Numbered from the stretch's first letter, positions 39,227 to 48,281 are shown. The stretch: 64,000 nucleotides of DNA from Streptococcus oralis (GCF_001579175.1 NZ_KQ970762.1:12690-76689), one strand, 5' to 3'. Translations and numbers: made by a program. The notes: generated from the letters alone by a model not told the origin.

Positions 39227-39262
39227 TTAATTAGAAAAAATTTTGACTAATTTTCTAATTAA
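39227..39262 (-). promoter_or_regulatory. Inverted repeat upstream of the Ycf46-like operon
   Basis: TTAATTAGAAAA (39227-39238) and TTTTCTAATTAA (39251-39262) are perfect complements separated by 12 nt, about 30 bp ahead of the first gene. It may be an operator or a leader hairpin. No convincing -35/-10 pair is seen. Confidence 0.6.
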
Positions 39263-39404
39263 ACTATCCTATAATCATTTTAATTTTTTCCTTATAGAAA
39301 AAGAATATCATAATTATTTTATTAATTCAACTTACCATAAGAAAGAAGCGAAAGTATTTGATTCGCGCTGACTTTATAGTTACTCGATAGGTATTTTTGG
39401 TATA

Positions 39405-39919
39405 TAGAAATCGATTATCGTATCAATGAAGCTCTAGCGCTTAGCTGGTCCGATATTGATCTAGAGAATGCAACCATTAGCATTACAAATACACTAAACC
39501 ATCTAGGGCAAATCAATAGCCCAAAATCAAAGTCTAGCTATCGTGATATCGATATAGATCAAGCGACTGTTAGTATGCTGAAGCAGTGCAAACATAGACA
39601 AGTACAATAAGCTTGGCAACTTGGGCGGTCTGAAACTGTAGTATTTTCTGACTTTATTCATGAATACCCCAATAATCGAACCTTACATACTAGGTTAAGA
39701 ACCCACTTTAAACGGGCAAAGGTAACTAATATAGGCTTTCATGGTTTTCGCCATACTCACGCTAGTCTCTTGCTTAACTCTGGAATACCTTACAAGGAAC
39801 TTCAGCACCGTTTAGGACATTCCCAATTATCTATGACCATGGATATATATAGTCACCTCTCAAAAGAGAATACAAAAAAAGCAGTTTCATTCTATGAAAC
39901 TGCACTAAAAAGTTTATAA
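39405..39919 (+). pseudogene. Tyrosine integrase, truncated and interrupted
   Basis: C-terminal catalytic half of a phage/ICE-type integrase. YRINEALALSWSDIDLENAT keeps the first catalytic Arg region, FHGFRHTHASLLLNSGIPYK keeps HxxR, and LGHSQLSMTMDIYSHLSKEN keeps the LGH and the nucleophile Tyr. The N-terminal half is missing, the upstream edge near 39405 is abrupt, and an in-frame TAA at 39608-39610 interrupts it after KHRQVQ. It ends 93 bp from the rpsD stop codon, as expected if the ancestral element integrated next to rpsD. Confidence 0.85.
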
Positions 39920-39970
39920 CTGAACAAATAACTGAACAAACCCAGAAATCACTCTTTTAAGACAAAGCAA

Positions 39971-39992
39971 AAAGCCCACTGTTGTAGGCTTT
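39971..39992 (-). terminator. rpsD terminator
   Basis: AAAGCC (39971-39976) pairs with GGCTTT (39987-39992), with a short T-run on the minus strand, 20 bp past the rpsD stop codon. Confidence 0.7.
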
Positions 39993-40012
39993 CTGTAAGA
40001 TATTTCTTAAAA

Positions 40013-40624
40013 TTAAAGCATTTTGTTGTAGAATTCAACGACAAGCGCTTCGTTGATTTCTGGGTTGATTTCGTCGCGTTCTGGCAAGCGAGTCAATGAA
40101 CCTTCCAATTTTTCAGCGTCGAATGATACGAATGCTGGACGTCCAAGAGTAGCTTCTACTGCTTCAAGGATTGCTGGAACTTTCAATGATTTTTCACGAA
40201 CTGAGATCACTTGACCTGGAGTTACGCGGTATGATGGGATATCAACGCGTTTTCCGTCAACAAGGATGTGACCGTGGTTTACGAATTGACGAGCTTGACG
40301 ACGAGTAGTCGCAAGGCCAAGACGATAAACAACGTTATCCAAACGACGTTCCAAAAGAAGCATGAAGTTGAAACCTAGGATTCCGCCTTTGATTTTTGTA
40401 GCTTGTACGAACAAGTTACGGAATTGTTTTTCACCTACACCGTAAGTGAAACGAAGTTTTTGTTTTTCAGCCAATTGCAAACCGTATTCTGACAATTTAG
40501 AACGGTTGTTTGGTCCGTGTTGTCCTGGTACGTAGTTACGACGTGCCAATTCTTTACCTGTACCTGTAAGTGAAAGGCCAAGGCGACGAGCTTGTTTCCA
40601 AGATGGTCCTGTATAACGTGACAT
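40013..40624 (-). CDS. rpsD: 30S ribosomal protein S4
   Basis: 203 aa, the usual length. Starts [20 protein letters not shown]. The S4 RNA-binding domain is [20 protein letters not shown] with [20 protein letters not shown]. Primary 16S rRNA binder that nucleates 30S assembly. AGGAGGACATTCAC precedes the ATG. Monocistronic with a ~170-nt leader. Confidence 0.98.
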   Translation of the reverse strand: MSRYTGPSWKQARRLGLSLTGTGKELARRNYVPGQHGPNNRSKLSEYGLQLAEKQKLRFTYGVGEKQFRNLFVQATKIKGGILGFNFMLLLERRLDNVVYRLGLATTRRQARQFVNHGHILVDGKRVDIPSYRVTPGQVISVREKSLKVPAILEAVEATLGRPAFVSFDAEKLEGSLTRLPERDEINPEINEALVVEFYNKML

Positions 40625-40795
40625 GTGAATGTCCTCCTGATATAAATAATATTTCGGTGGAAATAGTCACTTAGAAAGCCCTGATTCGTGCAGATGCCCT
40701 TCGCCTAAACAGCCAAGGTTACTTGTCATAAGACACCTGTTGACGAGCTTCATGCTTTCCTGCTGCTATTTCACACAAAGGCTATTTTACCATGA
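40625..40795 (-). promoter_or_regulatory. rpsD leader region
   Basis: About 170 nt without an open frame between rpsD and the histidine kinase gene. GC-rich blocks such as GGCGAAGGGCATCTGCACGA and GAAAGCATGAAGCTCGTCAA stand out from the AT-rich surroundings and suggest a folded mRNA leader. Autogenous control by S4 through such leaders is known in Firmicutes; here it is only inferred. Confidence 0.5.
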
Positions 40796-40826
40796 AAAGC
40801 TAGATTTGTAAAGGGATTTTACGGCT

Positions 40827-41861
40827 TTATTTCAAATTGAGGCTGAATGTAAACTTGCTTCCTAAGCCATATTGACTTTCTGCTGTGATTTCGCCACCAA
40901 GCTGATGAGCTAGTTCTCGTGCAATCGCAAGACCTAAGCCATGTCCACCTGTCTTCATATTGCGCGAAGTTTCTACACGATAAAGTCGTTTAAAGATCTT
41001 TTCCAAATCCTCAGGATGAATCCCCTGACCCTCGTCTTTCACACTGATTGTCAGCTCTTGTTCTGTTAATTGGGCAAGAACCTCGATTCTGGTTCCTGGT
41101 TCTGAATATTTAAAGGCATTGTTTAACAAATTGACTAGAATGCGAGAAAGTTTGTCAGAATGGCTCTTGATTTTCGCTGACTCAGGTGATACTTGAATGT
41201 AAACATCCCGCTCCTCTTGTTCAATCTGGAGTTGAAATTCACTCATTGACTCAATCAGCAACTGATCTAAAAAGACCTCTTCGACTTCTTCATCAGCAGT
41301 ATCTTGAGGTTGGGTGTTAAGAGTCAAAACATCCAATTCCTCCACTAGCTTGTTTAGACGCTCAGTTTGCCGACCAATCGTGGTTAAGTAGTGGAGCCGT
41401 TCCTCTTCCTTAATCACTCCATCTAGAATTCCCTCCACAGTAACCTGAATGGAGGTAATGGGAGTTTTAATATCGTGAGAGAGCTGCGCAATCATCATTC
41501 TCTTTTCTTGCTCGCTCTCATCAAGTGATTGAAAGGTGGCTTGCAAATTGTGGGACATGTCATTAAAAGCCTGGCCCAGCTCTTGAAATTCTAATGGTCC
41601 CTTGGTTTCAATTTCTGTGCTAAAATCCTTGCTTGCTATATCCTGAGCTTGTTTTTTCAAATGTTTCAGAGAAGAGAACACAGGCGACAAAAGAAAGATG
41701 CTCACTGCAGCGCCAATGAAACTAGCAATCAAGGTCATTCCAACTAGAAAGTAAACTTCACTTTTCTCGATCAACATTCGTTGGACTGCCCAGAAAACGA
41801 CCAAAATCGTTAGCAGAGTCGACACTAGATACCCCACTAAAATATAGTTTTTTAATTTCAT
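40827..41861 (-). CDS. Sensor histidine kinase (HK08/SaeS-like)
   Basis: 344 aa. Two N-terminal membrane helices with a very short outside loop (YILVGYLVSTLLTILVVFWA, then VYFLVGMTLIASFIGAAVSI), as in intramembrane-sensing kinases. HAMP region follows, then HisKA with H129 in QLSHDIKTP, N box NLLNNAFKYSEPGT, G boxes DEGQGIHPEDLEKIF and GGHGLGLAI. Overlaps the response regulator gene by 4 bp. The position between rpsD and pavB matches pneumococcal TCS08. Confidence 0.93.
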   Translation of the reverse strand: MKLKNYILVGYLVSTLLTILVVFWAVQRMLIEKSEVYFLVGMTLIASFIGAAVSIFLLSPVFSSLKHLKKQAQDIASKDFSTEIETKGPLEFQELGQAFNDMSHNLQATFQSLDESEQEKRMMIAQLSHDIKTPITSIQVTVEGILDGVIKEEERLHYLTTIGRQTERLNKLVEELDVLTLNTQPQDTADEEVEEVFLDQLLIESMSEFQLQIEQEERDVYIQVSPESAKIKSHSDKLSRILVNLLNNAFKYSEPGTRIEVLAQLTEQELTISVKDEGQGIHPEDLEKIFKRLYRVETSRNMKTGGHGLGLAIARELAHQLGGEITAESQYGLGSKFTFSLNLK

Positions 41862-42556
41862 TTTCTACCTCTTGGCCTTTCCATCTTATAGCCCAAACCC
41901 CAGACAGTTTTGATAGCAGGAGCATTTGAATTTGTATACTTGGTCAACTCTTGCCTCAAAGCATGGATATGAACATTAAGTGTATTGGTATCATCCACAT
42001 AGTCCTCTTGCCATACCTTCTCGTAAAGTTCCGTCTTTGAAAAGACTCTCTCGGGATTGCTGGCTAATATCCATAGAAGTTCAAAGGATTTTACTGTCAA
42101 TTCCAAAGGTTGATCCCCAATGCGAACCTCATGAGTCACATGGTTGATTACCAAGTCACCAAACTCGATCTGTTCTGTCTCTCCTCCACGGCTAAGGCGA
42201 CGCAAGATATTATTCACTCTTAAAACCAATTCGCGTGGGCTAAAGGGTTTGACTATAAAATCATCTGCCCCCAAACTTAATCCATAAATCTTATCCTGTT
42301 CGCTTGTCTTAGCAGTTGTAAAGAGGAAGGGTTGATCCGGAGCGATATACTGAACTTCACTGATAAAATCATAACCATCCATATTGGGCATCATGATATC
42401 TGTGATAATGAGGTCGATAGATTTTTTTCTGAAAAGCTCTAATCCCTCCTTACCATCATGGGCGACCAAAACATCGTAACCTGCCTGTATAAGATAGCGG
42501 TTTTGAATATCTAGAATATCTATTTCATCATCAACCAGCAAAATTGTCTTTTTCAT
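41858..42556 (-). CDS. OmpR-family response regulator (RR08-like)
   Basis: 232 aa. Receiver domain with phospho-acceptor D53 (ITDIMMPNMDGYDF), acidic pocket DDE at 9-11 and the conserved Lys in FIVKPFS. C-terminal winged-helix DNA-binding domain (LTVKSFELLWILASNPERVF, TLNVHIHALRQELTKY, TVWGLGYKMER). Translated with its kinase. In pneumococcus this system influences PavB and other surface or sugar genes; pavB lies just upstream here. Confidence 0.94.
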   Translation of the reverse strand: MKKTILLVDDEIDILDIQNRYLIQAGYDVLVAHDGKEGLELFRKKSIDLIITDIMMPNMDGYDFISEVQYIAPDQPFLFTTAKTSEQDKIYGLSLGADDFIVKPFSPRELVLRVNNILRRLSRGGETEQIEFGDLVINHVTHEVRIGDQPLELTVKSFELLWILASNPERVFSKTELYEKVWQEDYVDDTNTLNVHIHALRQELTKYTNSNAPAIKTVWGLGYKMERPRGRK

Positions 42557-42578
42557 CTGACACTCCTTCGATAAAAAC

Positions 42579-42606
42579 AGTGTTATACTTGCTTTAGTAT
42601 AACACT
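42579..42606 (-). promoter_or_regulatory. Perfect inverted repeat between pavB and the two-component genes
   Basis: AGTGTTATACT (42579-42589) and AGTATAACACT (42596-42606) around TGCTTT. On the minus strand it contains TATACT (-10-like) and is followed by GTTTTT, so it could be the pavB terminator, an operator of the two-component genes, or both. Confidence 0.6.
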
Positions 42607-42636
42607 ATTTTCTCTAATGTTTAAGTGATTTGAATC

Positions 42637-45174
42637 TTAATCTTCTCGTTTGCTTGTCAAACCCAAAAGTCCAACAAGCCCTGCCAAGGCTAGACCAAAG
42701 ATGCCAAGGCCAGCTGTAGCCGTTTTAGCTTCCCCAGTATTTGGTAGCATCGCTTTATCATCTTTTTTCATCATATTAGCCATTGGGCTAGAAGCTGGTT
42801 GATCTACTTTCATATCTGACATATGGTGATTTGTACCCATCATACCCTCAGTCGTACCTGTAGAGCCTGTTTCAGAAGGCTTCGTATTCATCTGACCTTG
42901 TTGAGATGGTATTGTCGCCATTTCTTTTCCACGAAGCTGAATCGTTACTTGACGAGTAGCAATCAGATTGGTCAAATCAGGTTTGCCATCTTTAGAGCCA
43001 TAGACTTTAACAGTAGCTAGGTATGTATGGGTTCCGTTAGCTCGAAGTTGCTCCAGCAAGGCCTGACCATCTTTGCCAACCGTATTGCCATTCAAATCCA
43101 CTTCGTAGAAATATTGACCTTTAGCCAAGCCTTCAAGTGGCAATAGAGCAGGATTTTTAGCTGTTCCGTTGTCGGACCATGGGGCTTTGTCTGAAGCTTT
43201 TAACAAGAGGCGAGTCAACATACCATCTCCACCAAAAGCTTCGTATGGAATAACTTGGTTGACACCAGCCAAGAAAGGTCCAGGAACCTTAGCCTTATCA
43301 AGGTAGCTAGCTGGAACATCAATCATGTCTTTGACATTGTTAACAACAGAGTCTTTAACTTGATTTGGTGTGGTTGAACCATTCAAATTAACAGTCAAAT
43401 CTTTAGTCGCTACGAGATTAGTTAAGTCAGGTTTGCCATCTTTAGATCCATAGACTTTAACAGTAGCTAGATATGTATGGGTTCCGTTAGCTCGAAGTTG
43501 ATCCAGCAAGGCCTGACCATCTTTGCCAACCGTATTGCCATTCAAATCCACTTCGTAGAAATATTGACCTTTAGCCAAGCCTTCAAGTGGCAATAGGGCA
43601 GGATTTTTAGCTGTTCCGTTGTCTGACCATGGAGCTTTGTCTGAAGCTTTTAACAAGAGGCGAGTCAACATACCATCTCCACCAAAAGCTTCGTACGGAA
43701 TAACTTGGTTGACGCCGGCCAAGAAAGGTCCAGGAACCTTAGCCTTATCAAGGTAGCTAGCTGGAACATCAATCATGTCTTTGACATTGTTAACAACAGA
43801 CTCTTTAACCTGATTTGGTGTGGTCAAACCATTCAAATTAACAGTCAAATCTTTAGTCGCTACCAGATTAGTCAAGTCAGGCTTGCCGTCTTTCGCACCG
43901 TACACCTTGATAGTAGCTTTATAGCTTTGAGTACCATTTTGTTTCAAGAGGTCAAGCAGCTCTTTATCTGATTTTCCTTGGGTGCCTGCCAAGTCTACTT
44001 CATAGAAGTAAAGACCTTTGCCCAATTTCTCTACTGGTGGGAGAGCAGGATTTTTAGCTGTTCCGTTGTCTGACCATGGAGCCTTATCGGATGCTTTCAA
44101 GATAAGACGAGTTAACATGCCGTCTCCAGCGAAGAATTCATATGGAATGACTTGATTGACACCAGCTGTAAATGGTCCTGGGAAGTTAGCCTTGTCCAAG
44201 TAAGTGGCTGGGACATCTACTGTATCTTTGGTATTGTCAGCCACACCTTTTTGGACTTCAGCTGGAGTGGTCAAGCCATTCAAATTAACAGTCAAATCTT
44301 TAGTTGCTACGAGGTTAGTTAAGTCAGGCTTGCCGTCTTTCGCACCGTACACCTTGATAGTAGCTTTATAGCTTTGAGTACCATTTTGTTTCAAGAGATC
44401 AAGCAGCTCTTTATCTGATTTTCCTTGGGTGCCTGCTAAATCCACTTCGTAGAAGTAAAGGTCTTTGCCCAATTTCTCTACTGGTGGGAGAGCTGGATTT
44501 TTAGCTGAACCATTGTCTGACCATGGAGCCTTATCAGATGCTTTCAAGATAAGGCGAGTCAACATGCCATCTCCAGCGAAGAATTCATATGGAATGACTT
44601 GGTTGACACCAGCTGTGAATGGTCCTGGGAAATTAGCTTTGTCAAGGTAGCTAGCTGGGACATCTACTGTGTCTTTGGTGTTGTCAGCCACACCTTTTTG
44701 CACTTCAGCTGGTGTGGTCGCTGATTTCGCTTCACTGGCTTCACGGTCATGTCCAGAAACTGTAGGCACAGGACTTTCCACAGGTTTAACTGCATCTTCT
44801 GTTTGTTTCTTAGAGTCAGGTTGTGCTTGTACTTCTTCTTTTGGCGCTACTGCAAGCTCTTTAGCAGTTGCGTCCGCTTTTTCTGAAGAGCTTGTCGTAT
44901 CCACACTTGCTTTAGGTGCTGAGTCTGCTTGTTCTGAAGGAAGAGCTACATCGACTGCTTTTTTGAGAACCTCTGCTGGTAAGTCGCTCTTTTCACTCAC
45001 CGAAGTTGCGTCTGGCACGACTTGGGCAGGAGTTGGATTGACGATATCAGCACGTGCAGAACTTGGTTGACCAACTAGGACAAAGAAGCCACTAGCCACA
45101 ACAACTGAAGCAACACCGACACTGAGACGGCGAATAGACCAACGAGTATATCTCTGATTTGGATTGAATTTCAT
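42637..45174 (-). CDS. pavB: PavB-type SSURE-repeat surface adhesin, LPXTG-anchored
   Basis: 845 aa. A YSIRK-like signal peptide (RWSIRRLSVGVASVVVASGF), then a Ser/Thr/Pro/Lys-rich disordered region (41-152), four SSURE repeats of 149-150 aa (153-about 750), a Met/Gly/Ser-rich spacer, and the sortase signal LPNTG at 810 with hydrophobic stretch and SKRED tail. SSURE repeats bind fibronectin and plasminogen in pneumococcal PavB. Repeat number varies between strains. The first two repeats (AEVQKGVADNTKDTVDVPA type) differ from the last two (NQVKxSVVNNVKDMIDVPA type). AAGGAGAATCCT precedes the ATG. Confidence 0.94.
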   Translation of the reverse strand: MKFNPNQRYTRWSIRRLSVGVASVVVASGFFVLVGQPSSARADIVNPTPAQVVPDATSVSEKSDLPAEVLKKAVDVALPSEQADSAPKASVDTTSSSEKADATAKELAVAPKEEVQAQPDSKKQTEDAVKPVESPVPTVSGHDREASEAKSATTPAEVQKGVADNTKDTVDVPASYLDKANFPGPFTAGVNQVIPYEFFAGDGMLTRLILKASDKAPWSDNGSAKNPALPPVEKLGKDLYFYEVDLAGTQGKSDKELLDLLKQNGTQSYKATIKVYGAKDGKPDLTNLVATKDLTVNLNGLTTPAEVQKGVADNTKDTVDVPATYLDKANFPGPFTAGVNQVIPYEFFAGDGMLTRLILKASDKAPWSDNGTAKNPALPPVEKLGKGLYFYEVDLAGTQGKSDKELLDLLKQNGTQSYKATIKVYGAKDGKPDLTNLVATKDLTVNLNGLTTPNQVKESVVNNVKDMIDVPASYLDKAKVPGPFLAGVNQVIPYEAFGGDGMLTRLLLKASDKAPWSDNGTAKNPALLPLEGLAKGQYFYEVDLNGNTVGKDGQALLDQLRANGTHTYLATVKVYGSKDGKPDLTNLVATKDLTVNLNGSTTPNQVKDSVVNNVKDMIDVPASYLDKAKVPGPFLAGVNQVIPYEAFGGDGMLTRLLLKASDKAPWSDNGTAKNPALLPLEGLAKGQYFYEVDLNGNTVGKDGQALLEQLRANGTHTYLATVKVYGSKDGKPDLTNLIATRQVTIQLRGKEMATIPSQQGQMNTKPSETGSTGTTEGMMGTNHHMSDMKVDQPASSPMANMMKKDDKAMLPNTGEAKTATAGLGIFGLALAGLVGLLGLTSKRED
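42925..44718 (-). repeat. Four tandem SSURE-encoding repeats in pavB
   Basis: Units of 447-450 bp: 44272-44718, 43825-44271, 43375-43824 and 42925-43374. Units 1 and 2 are near-identical, as are units 3 and 4; the two pairs are clearly diverged in the lower part of the unit. High DNA identity makes this a hot spot for repeat gain or loss, and for assembly error. Confidence 0.88.
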
Positions 45175-45235
45175 AGGATTCTCCTTAGAGTTTTCTTTTT
45201 TTGATGACTCTAGTATAATCTCCTAAAATTAAAAA

Positions 45236-45269
45236 GGATTAAGAAAAAGTTAAAATTTTTCTTAAATCC
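45236..45269 (-). promoter_or_regulatory. Inverted repeat in the pavB promoter region
   Basis: GGATTAAGAAAAA and TTTTTCTTAAATCC flank GTTAAAA, about 60 bp ahead of the pavB ATG, just upstream of a TATACT -10 candidate. It may be the operator of a regulator such as the adjacent two-component system; untested. Confidence 0.5.
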
Positions 45270-45329
45270 CTCTTATAAAATACTTATATTGACTCGTTAA
45301 TTATTGGAAAGAGAGTATCCCTTCCTCTT

Positions 45330-45995
45330 CTACTCAGTCAGCTCTGCCAAGGTATCCAAATGTTGGTTATTAATGACGGCCATGATGTAGGCATCTGCCT
45401 GCAAGAGGTCATTGGGTCCGAATTGGACATCCAGAGGAGCATTTTCGTAGGCACGAAAACCAAGTACGTTGAGGTTGTATCGCCCACGCAAATCCAACTG
45501 ACTGAGGCTTTTATCTACCCATGATTGGGGGATTTTCATCTCGACAATCGATACATTCTTGTCCAGCTGAAAGACGTCTACGCTGTTATGAAAGAGGATG
45601 GTCTGTGCCAATGAGCGCCCCATTTCAAACTCTGGTGAGATGACTGCGTCCGCGCCAATTTTTTCTAGAACCTTTTTAGCTGTATGGCTTTTGACCTTGG
45701 CAATAACGGTCGGCACTCCTAGACTCTTGCAGTGCATAACCGCGAGAACACTGGACTCCAGATTTTCACCCGTTGCGACAACTACGGTATCACAGGTGTC
45801 AATCCCCGCTGATAGAAGGAGTTCTTCATCCGTGATATCTCCAACTACTCCACGCGCCAGCACAGGTTCAAATTGATTGATACGCTCCTCGTGGTCATCA
45901 ATAGCAATGATATTCATGTCATGCTTGGCTAGGGCAGCCAAAACACTGCTCCCAAAAATTCCCAAGCCTAAAATTCCAATTGTCCGATCTGACAT
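45330..45995 (-). CDS. ktrA: Potassium uptake regulatory subunit KtrA/TrkA
   Basis: 221 aa. N-terminal RCK_N Rossmann domain with GLGIFGSSVLAALAKHDMNI (GxGxxG), C-terminal RCK_C domain from about 135. Forms the cytosolic octameric gating ring under the KtrB channel and binds nucleotides. Lies 13 bp downstream of ktrB on the same strand. Labelled trkA in older pneumococcal annotation. Confidence 0.92.
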   Translation of the reverse strand: MSDRTIGILGLGIFGSSVLAALAKHDMNIIAIDDHEERINQFEPVLARGVVGDITDEELLLSAGIDTCDTVVVATGENLESSVLAVMHCKSLGVPTVIAKVKSHTAKKVLEKIGADAVISPEFEMGRSLAQTILFHNSVDVFQLDKNVSIVEMKIPQSWVDKSLSQLDLRGRYNLNVLGFRAYENAPLDVQFGPNDLLQADAYIMAVINNQHLDTLAELTE

Positions 45996-46008
45996 CGTTC
46001 TTCCTTTC

Positions 46009-47388
46009 TTATCCGATAGTGATATCTGCTTTCATATAGTGAATCGTATCTTTCTTGTCTGGCTGGTATTCTGCTACACTGACCAGTAGTGTCAAGGGAC
46101 CAATACGGCCGATAAACATCAGCAACATAACGATACTGAGGGCTATCTTGCCTAGCTCTGGTGTTAAATTTGCCGTCACCCCAACTGTCGCAAGGGCTGA
46201 AATGGTCTCAAACATGAGGTAGATGAAGCGCGGATTTCCCTCTGCTGTTATCCCTAGTAGAATCAAGCCCAGCAAGAATGTTAGCAAGAAGATAATAAAG
46301 ACACTGAAAGATTTTTGCACGGTTTGGGGTTCAATGGTCCTCCGAGCCACATTGGCATGAGGCAAGCCCAATAGTTCGCTACGAGCGAAGACCAACAAGA
46401 CAAAGAAGGTCGTAATCTTGAGCCCCCCTGCTGTCCCTCCAGGCGCCCCTCCCAGAAACATCTGTAGGATATAGATGAACAAGGTAACTGGTCGAGCCTG
46501 GGTGTAGTCAATGGAAGCAAAACCTGCCGTTCTCATGCTGACGGTCTGAAAGAAACTAACCAGCAATTTCTCTGGAGCGCTGAGATTTCCAATCGTTCCA
46601 GGATTGTTCCACTCGATTAACAAAGTCGATACGGTTCCAAAGAGTAAAATTCCCGCCGTTAAAAAGAGAACCAACTTGGTATGGAAACGCAGGCGGCGTT
46701 TTTTCTTTTTTCCAAACTGGGTCGCTAAATCAAACCAGACCATAAATCCTAGCCCACCCGTGATAATCAAACCTGCAATCACTAGATTGATCAAGGGATC
46801 CGTTTGAAAGGCTACCAAACTCGTACTACCAAAATTATCAAATCCAGCATTGCAGAAAGCTGAAATAGCCAAAAAGATAGAGGTTAAAATCCCTCGTCCC
46901 CAACCAAATTCAGGAATAAAGCGGAAACTCAAGAGAAAGGCACCAATTCCTTCCACCAGAAAAGTCGTCAGAAAGATTGAGCGGATGAAGTCCTTTAGAG
47001 ACTGGGTTTCCCCATAACTAAAACTTTCTTGAATAGTCTCACGGCCACGAAGACTGAGCTTTTGCTTGCCTTGGATATAAAAGATTCCGATAAAGGTCAT
47101 GAGCCCCAAACCACCAATCTGGATCAAGATCATGCAGATCAACTGGCCCCAGATATTGTAAGTAGAGGCCACCGGCTGGGTGAAGAGCCCTGTCACACAG
47201 ACCATGGACACAGTCGTAAAGAGATGGTCAAAGTAGGTCGCTTGTGACGTTGCTGCTTGCACAAAGGGAAGGCTTAAAAGGAGTGAGCCTAGGAGGATAA
47301 CCAGAGCAAAACTTAAAAAGATGCGACGGGCTGGCGATAAACGTCCCAATGTCGTCTTGATTTTTTCCAAAAAAGATTTGAATAACAT
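46009..47388 (-). CDS. ktrB: Potassium uptake channel subunit KtrB/TrkH
   Basis: 459 aa, SKT superfamily with four M1-P-M2 units. Filter-loop-like segments include STVSMVCVTGLFTQPV, ISAFCNAGFDNFGSTS, SMRTAGFASIDYTQ and ISALATVGVTANLTPELG. Membrane subunit that imports K+ with Na+ dependence. AACTACATTCTACC upstream shows only a weak ribosome binding site. Co-transcribed with ktrA. Confidence 0.92.
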   Translation of the reverse strand: MLFKSFLEKIKTTLGRLSPARRIFLSFALVILLGSLLLSLPFVQAATSQATYFDHLFTTVSMVCVTGLFTQPVASTYNIWGQLICMILIQIGGLGLMTFIGIFYIQGKQKLSLRGRETIQESFSYGETQSLKDFIRSIFLTTFLVEGIGAFLLSFRFIPEFGWGRGILTSIFLAISAFCNAGFDNFGSTSLVAFQTDPLINLVIAGLIITGGLGFMVWFDLATQFGKKKKRRLRFHTKLVLFLTAGILLFGTVSTLLIEWNNPGTIGNLSAPEKLLVSFFQTVSMRTAGFASIDYTQARPVTLFIYILQMFLGGAPGGTAGGLKITTFFVLLVFARSELLGLPHANVARRTIEPQTVQKSFSVFIIFLLTFLLGLILLGITAEGNPRFIYLMFETISALATVGVTANLTPELGKIALSIVMLLMFIGRIGPLTLLVSVAEYQPDKKDTIHYMKADITIG

Positions 47389-47421
47389 AACTACATTCTA
47401 CCATAAAAACAGTAAGAGTAC

Positions 47422-48186
47422 TCACATATGGTGCAAAATGGCAAGACAGAGTTCGAGTGCCTTATCAAAAGCTTCTGAGCCCCAGTCACGACTGTCGTAG
47501 TTATCTAGATCCGCCAAGGAATCTGCGGTAAAGAGCAGCTCTCCCCAGACAACCCCACGTAGTTGAGCTACTGCCGCAAGAGCAGAGCACTCCATCTCCA
47601 CAACAGCACAGCCTTCTTCCTTGCGATAGGCAACCTTTTCAGCCGTCTCTCGGTAAAAACCATCTGTCGTCCAGGTCATGACCTCCTCGTAAGGAATGCC
47701 TCTTTGCTCCAAGACTTGCTCAATGGCAGAGACAGCCTCAATCTGCATCTCCATATAACGAGAAGGCGCTACATAATGGTAGCTGGTCCCCTCATCTCGC
47801 AAAGCGCGAACAGGAACTAGAAAGGCATTTTCCTCTATATCGGCTAGGACTCCACAAGTACCAGTGGAAATGATTTGCTCCACACCATAGCCAATCAACC
47901 AATCCATAAACTGGGCCGCTGGGGCAGAGCCCACGGGCGCCTGGGCCAGACAGATCTCCTCGCCCTCGTAGTTGAGGACGTAGACTGGATAAGTCTTGGT
48001 GGCCGAAACGAACTCACCAATACAGTCCGCCCCTACTTCCTGGGCGTAGCGGTCAATCTCCTCCTCCAAAAATGCATAGATACACTTCTTTGGCAACTTC
48101 AAGTCTAACCCCTCATGTGTTGGCATAAGGACCGCTTGGGGGTTATCATCAAACTCTAAAATGGGAATCGCATGCTTCTGAATCAT
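47422..48186 (-). CDS. Nucleoside phosphorylase (Pnp/Udp family)
   Basis: 254 aa. The phosphorylase blocks IISTGTCGVLADIEENAFLV, TTDGFYRETAEKV and VVEMECSALAAVAQLRGV place it in the PNP_UDP_1 superfamily. It cleaves a nucleoside with phosphate; base specificity cannot be read. GGAGGTGGGCGATG precedes the ATG. The next gene downstream is ktrB at 33 bp, so read-through is possible. Confidence 0.88.
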   Translation of the reverse strand: MIQKHAIPILEFDDNPQAVLMPTHEGLDLKLPKKCIYAFLEEEIDRYAQEVGADCIGEFVSATKTYPVYVLNYEGEEICLAQAPVGSAPAAQFMDWLIGYGVEQIISTGTCGVLADIEENAFLVPVRALRDEGTSYHYVAPSRYMEMQIEAVSAIEQVLEQRGIPYEEVMTWTTDGFYRETAEKVAYRKEEGCAVVEMECSALAAVAQLRGVVWGELLFTADSLADLDNYDSRDWGSEAFDKALELCLAILHHM

Positions 48187-48281
48187 CGCCCACCTCCTCT
48201 AATTTTGTACTATTGTATCAAAAGCTGACAGAGTGTCAAGGAGTTGTCTTTACATTTCCTCTAGTAACAACACAAAAATCT

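Noticed and set aside
42925-44718. CRISPR-like repeat array
   Set aside because: The repeats are about 450 bp, coding and in frame within pavB. No short spaced repeats occur anywhere in the window.
44669-45070. Plus-strand open frame opposite the N-terminal region of pavB
   Set aside because: Arises from the low-complexity Ser/Thr/Ala coding of pavB; no start signal.
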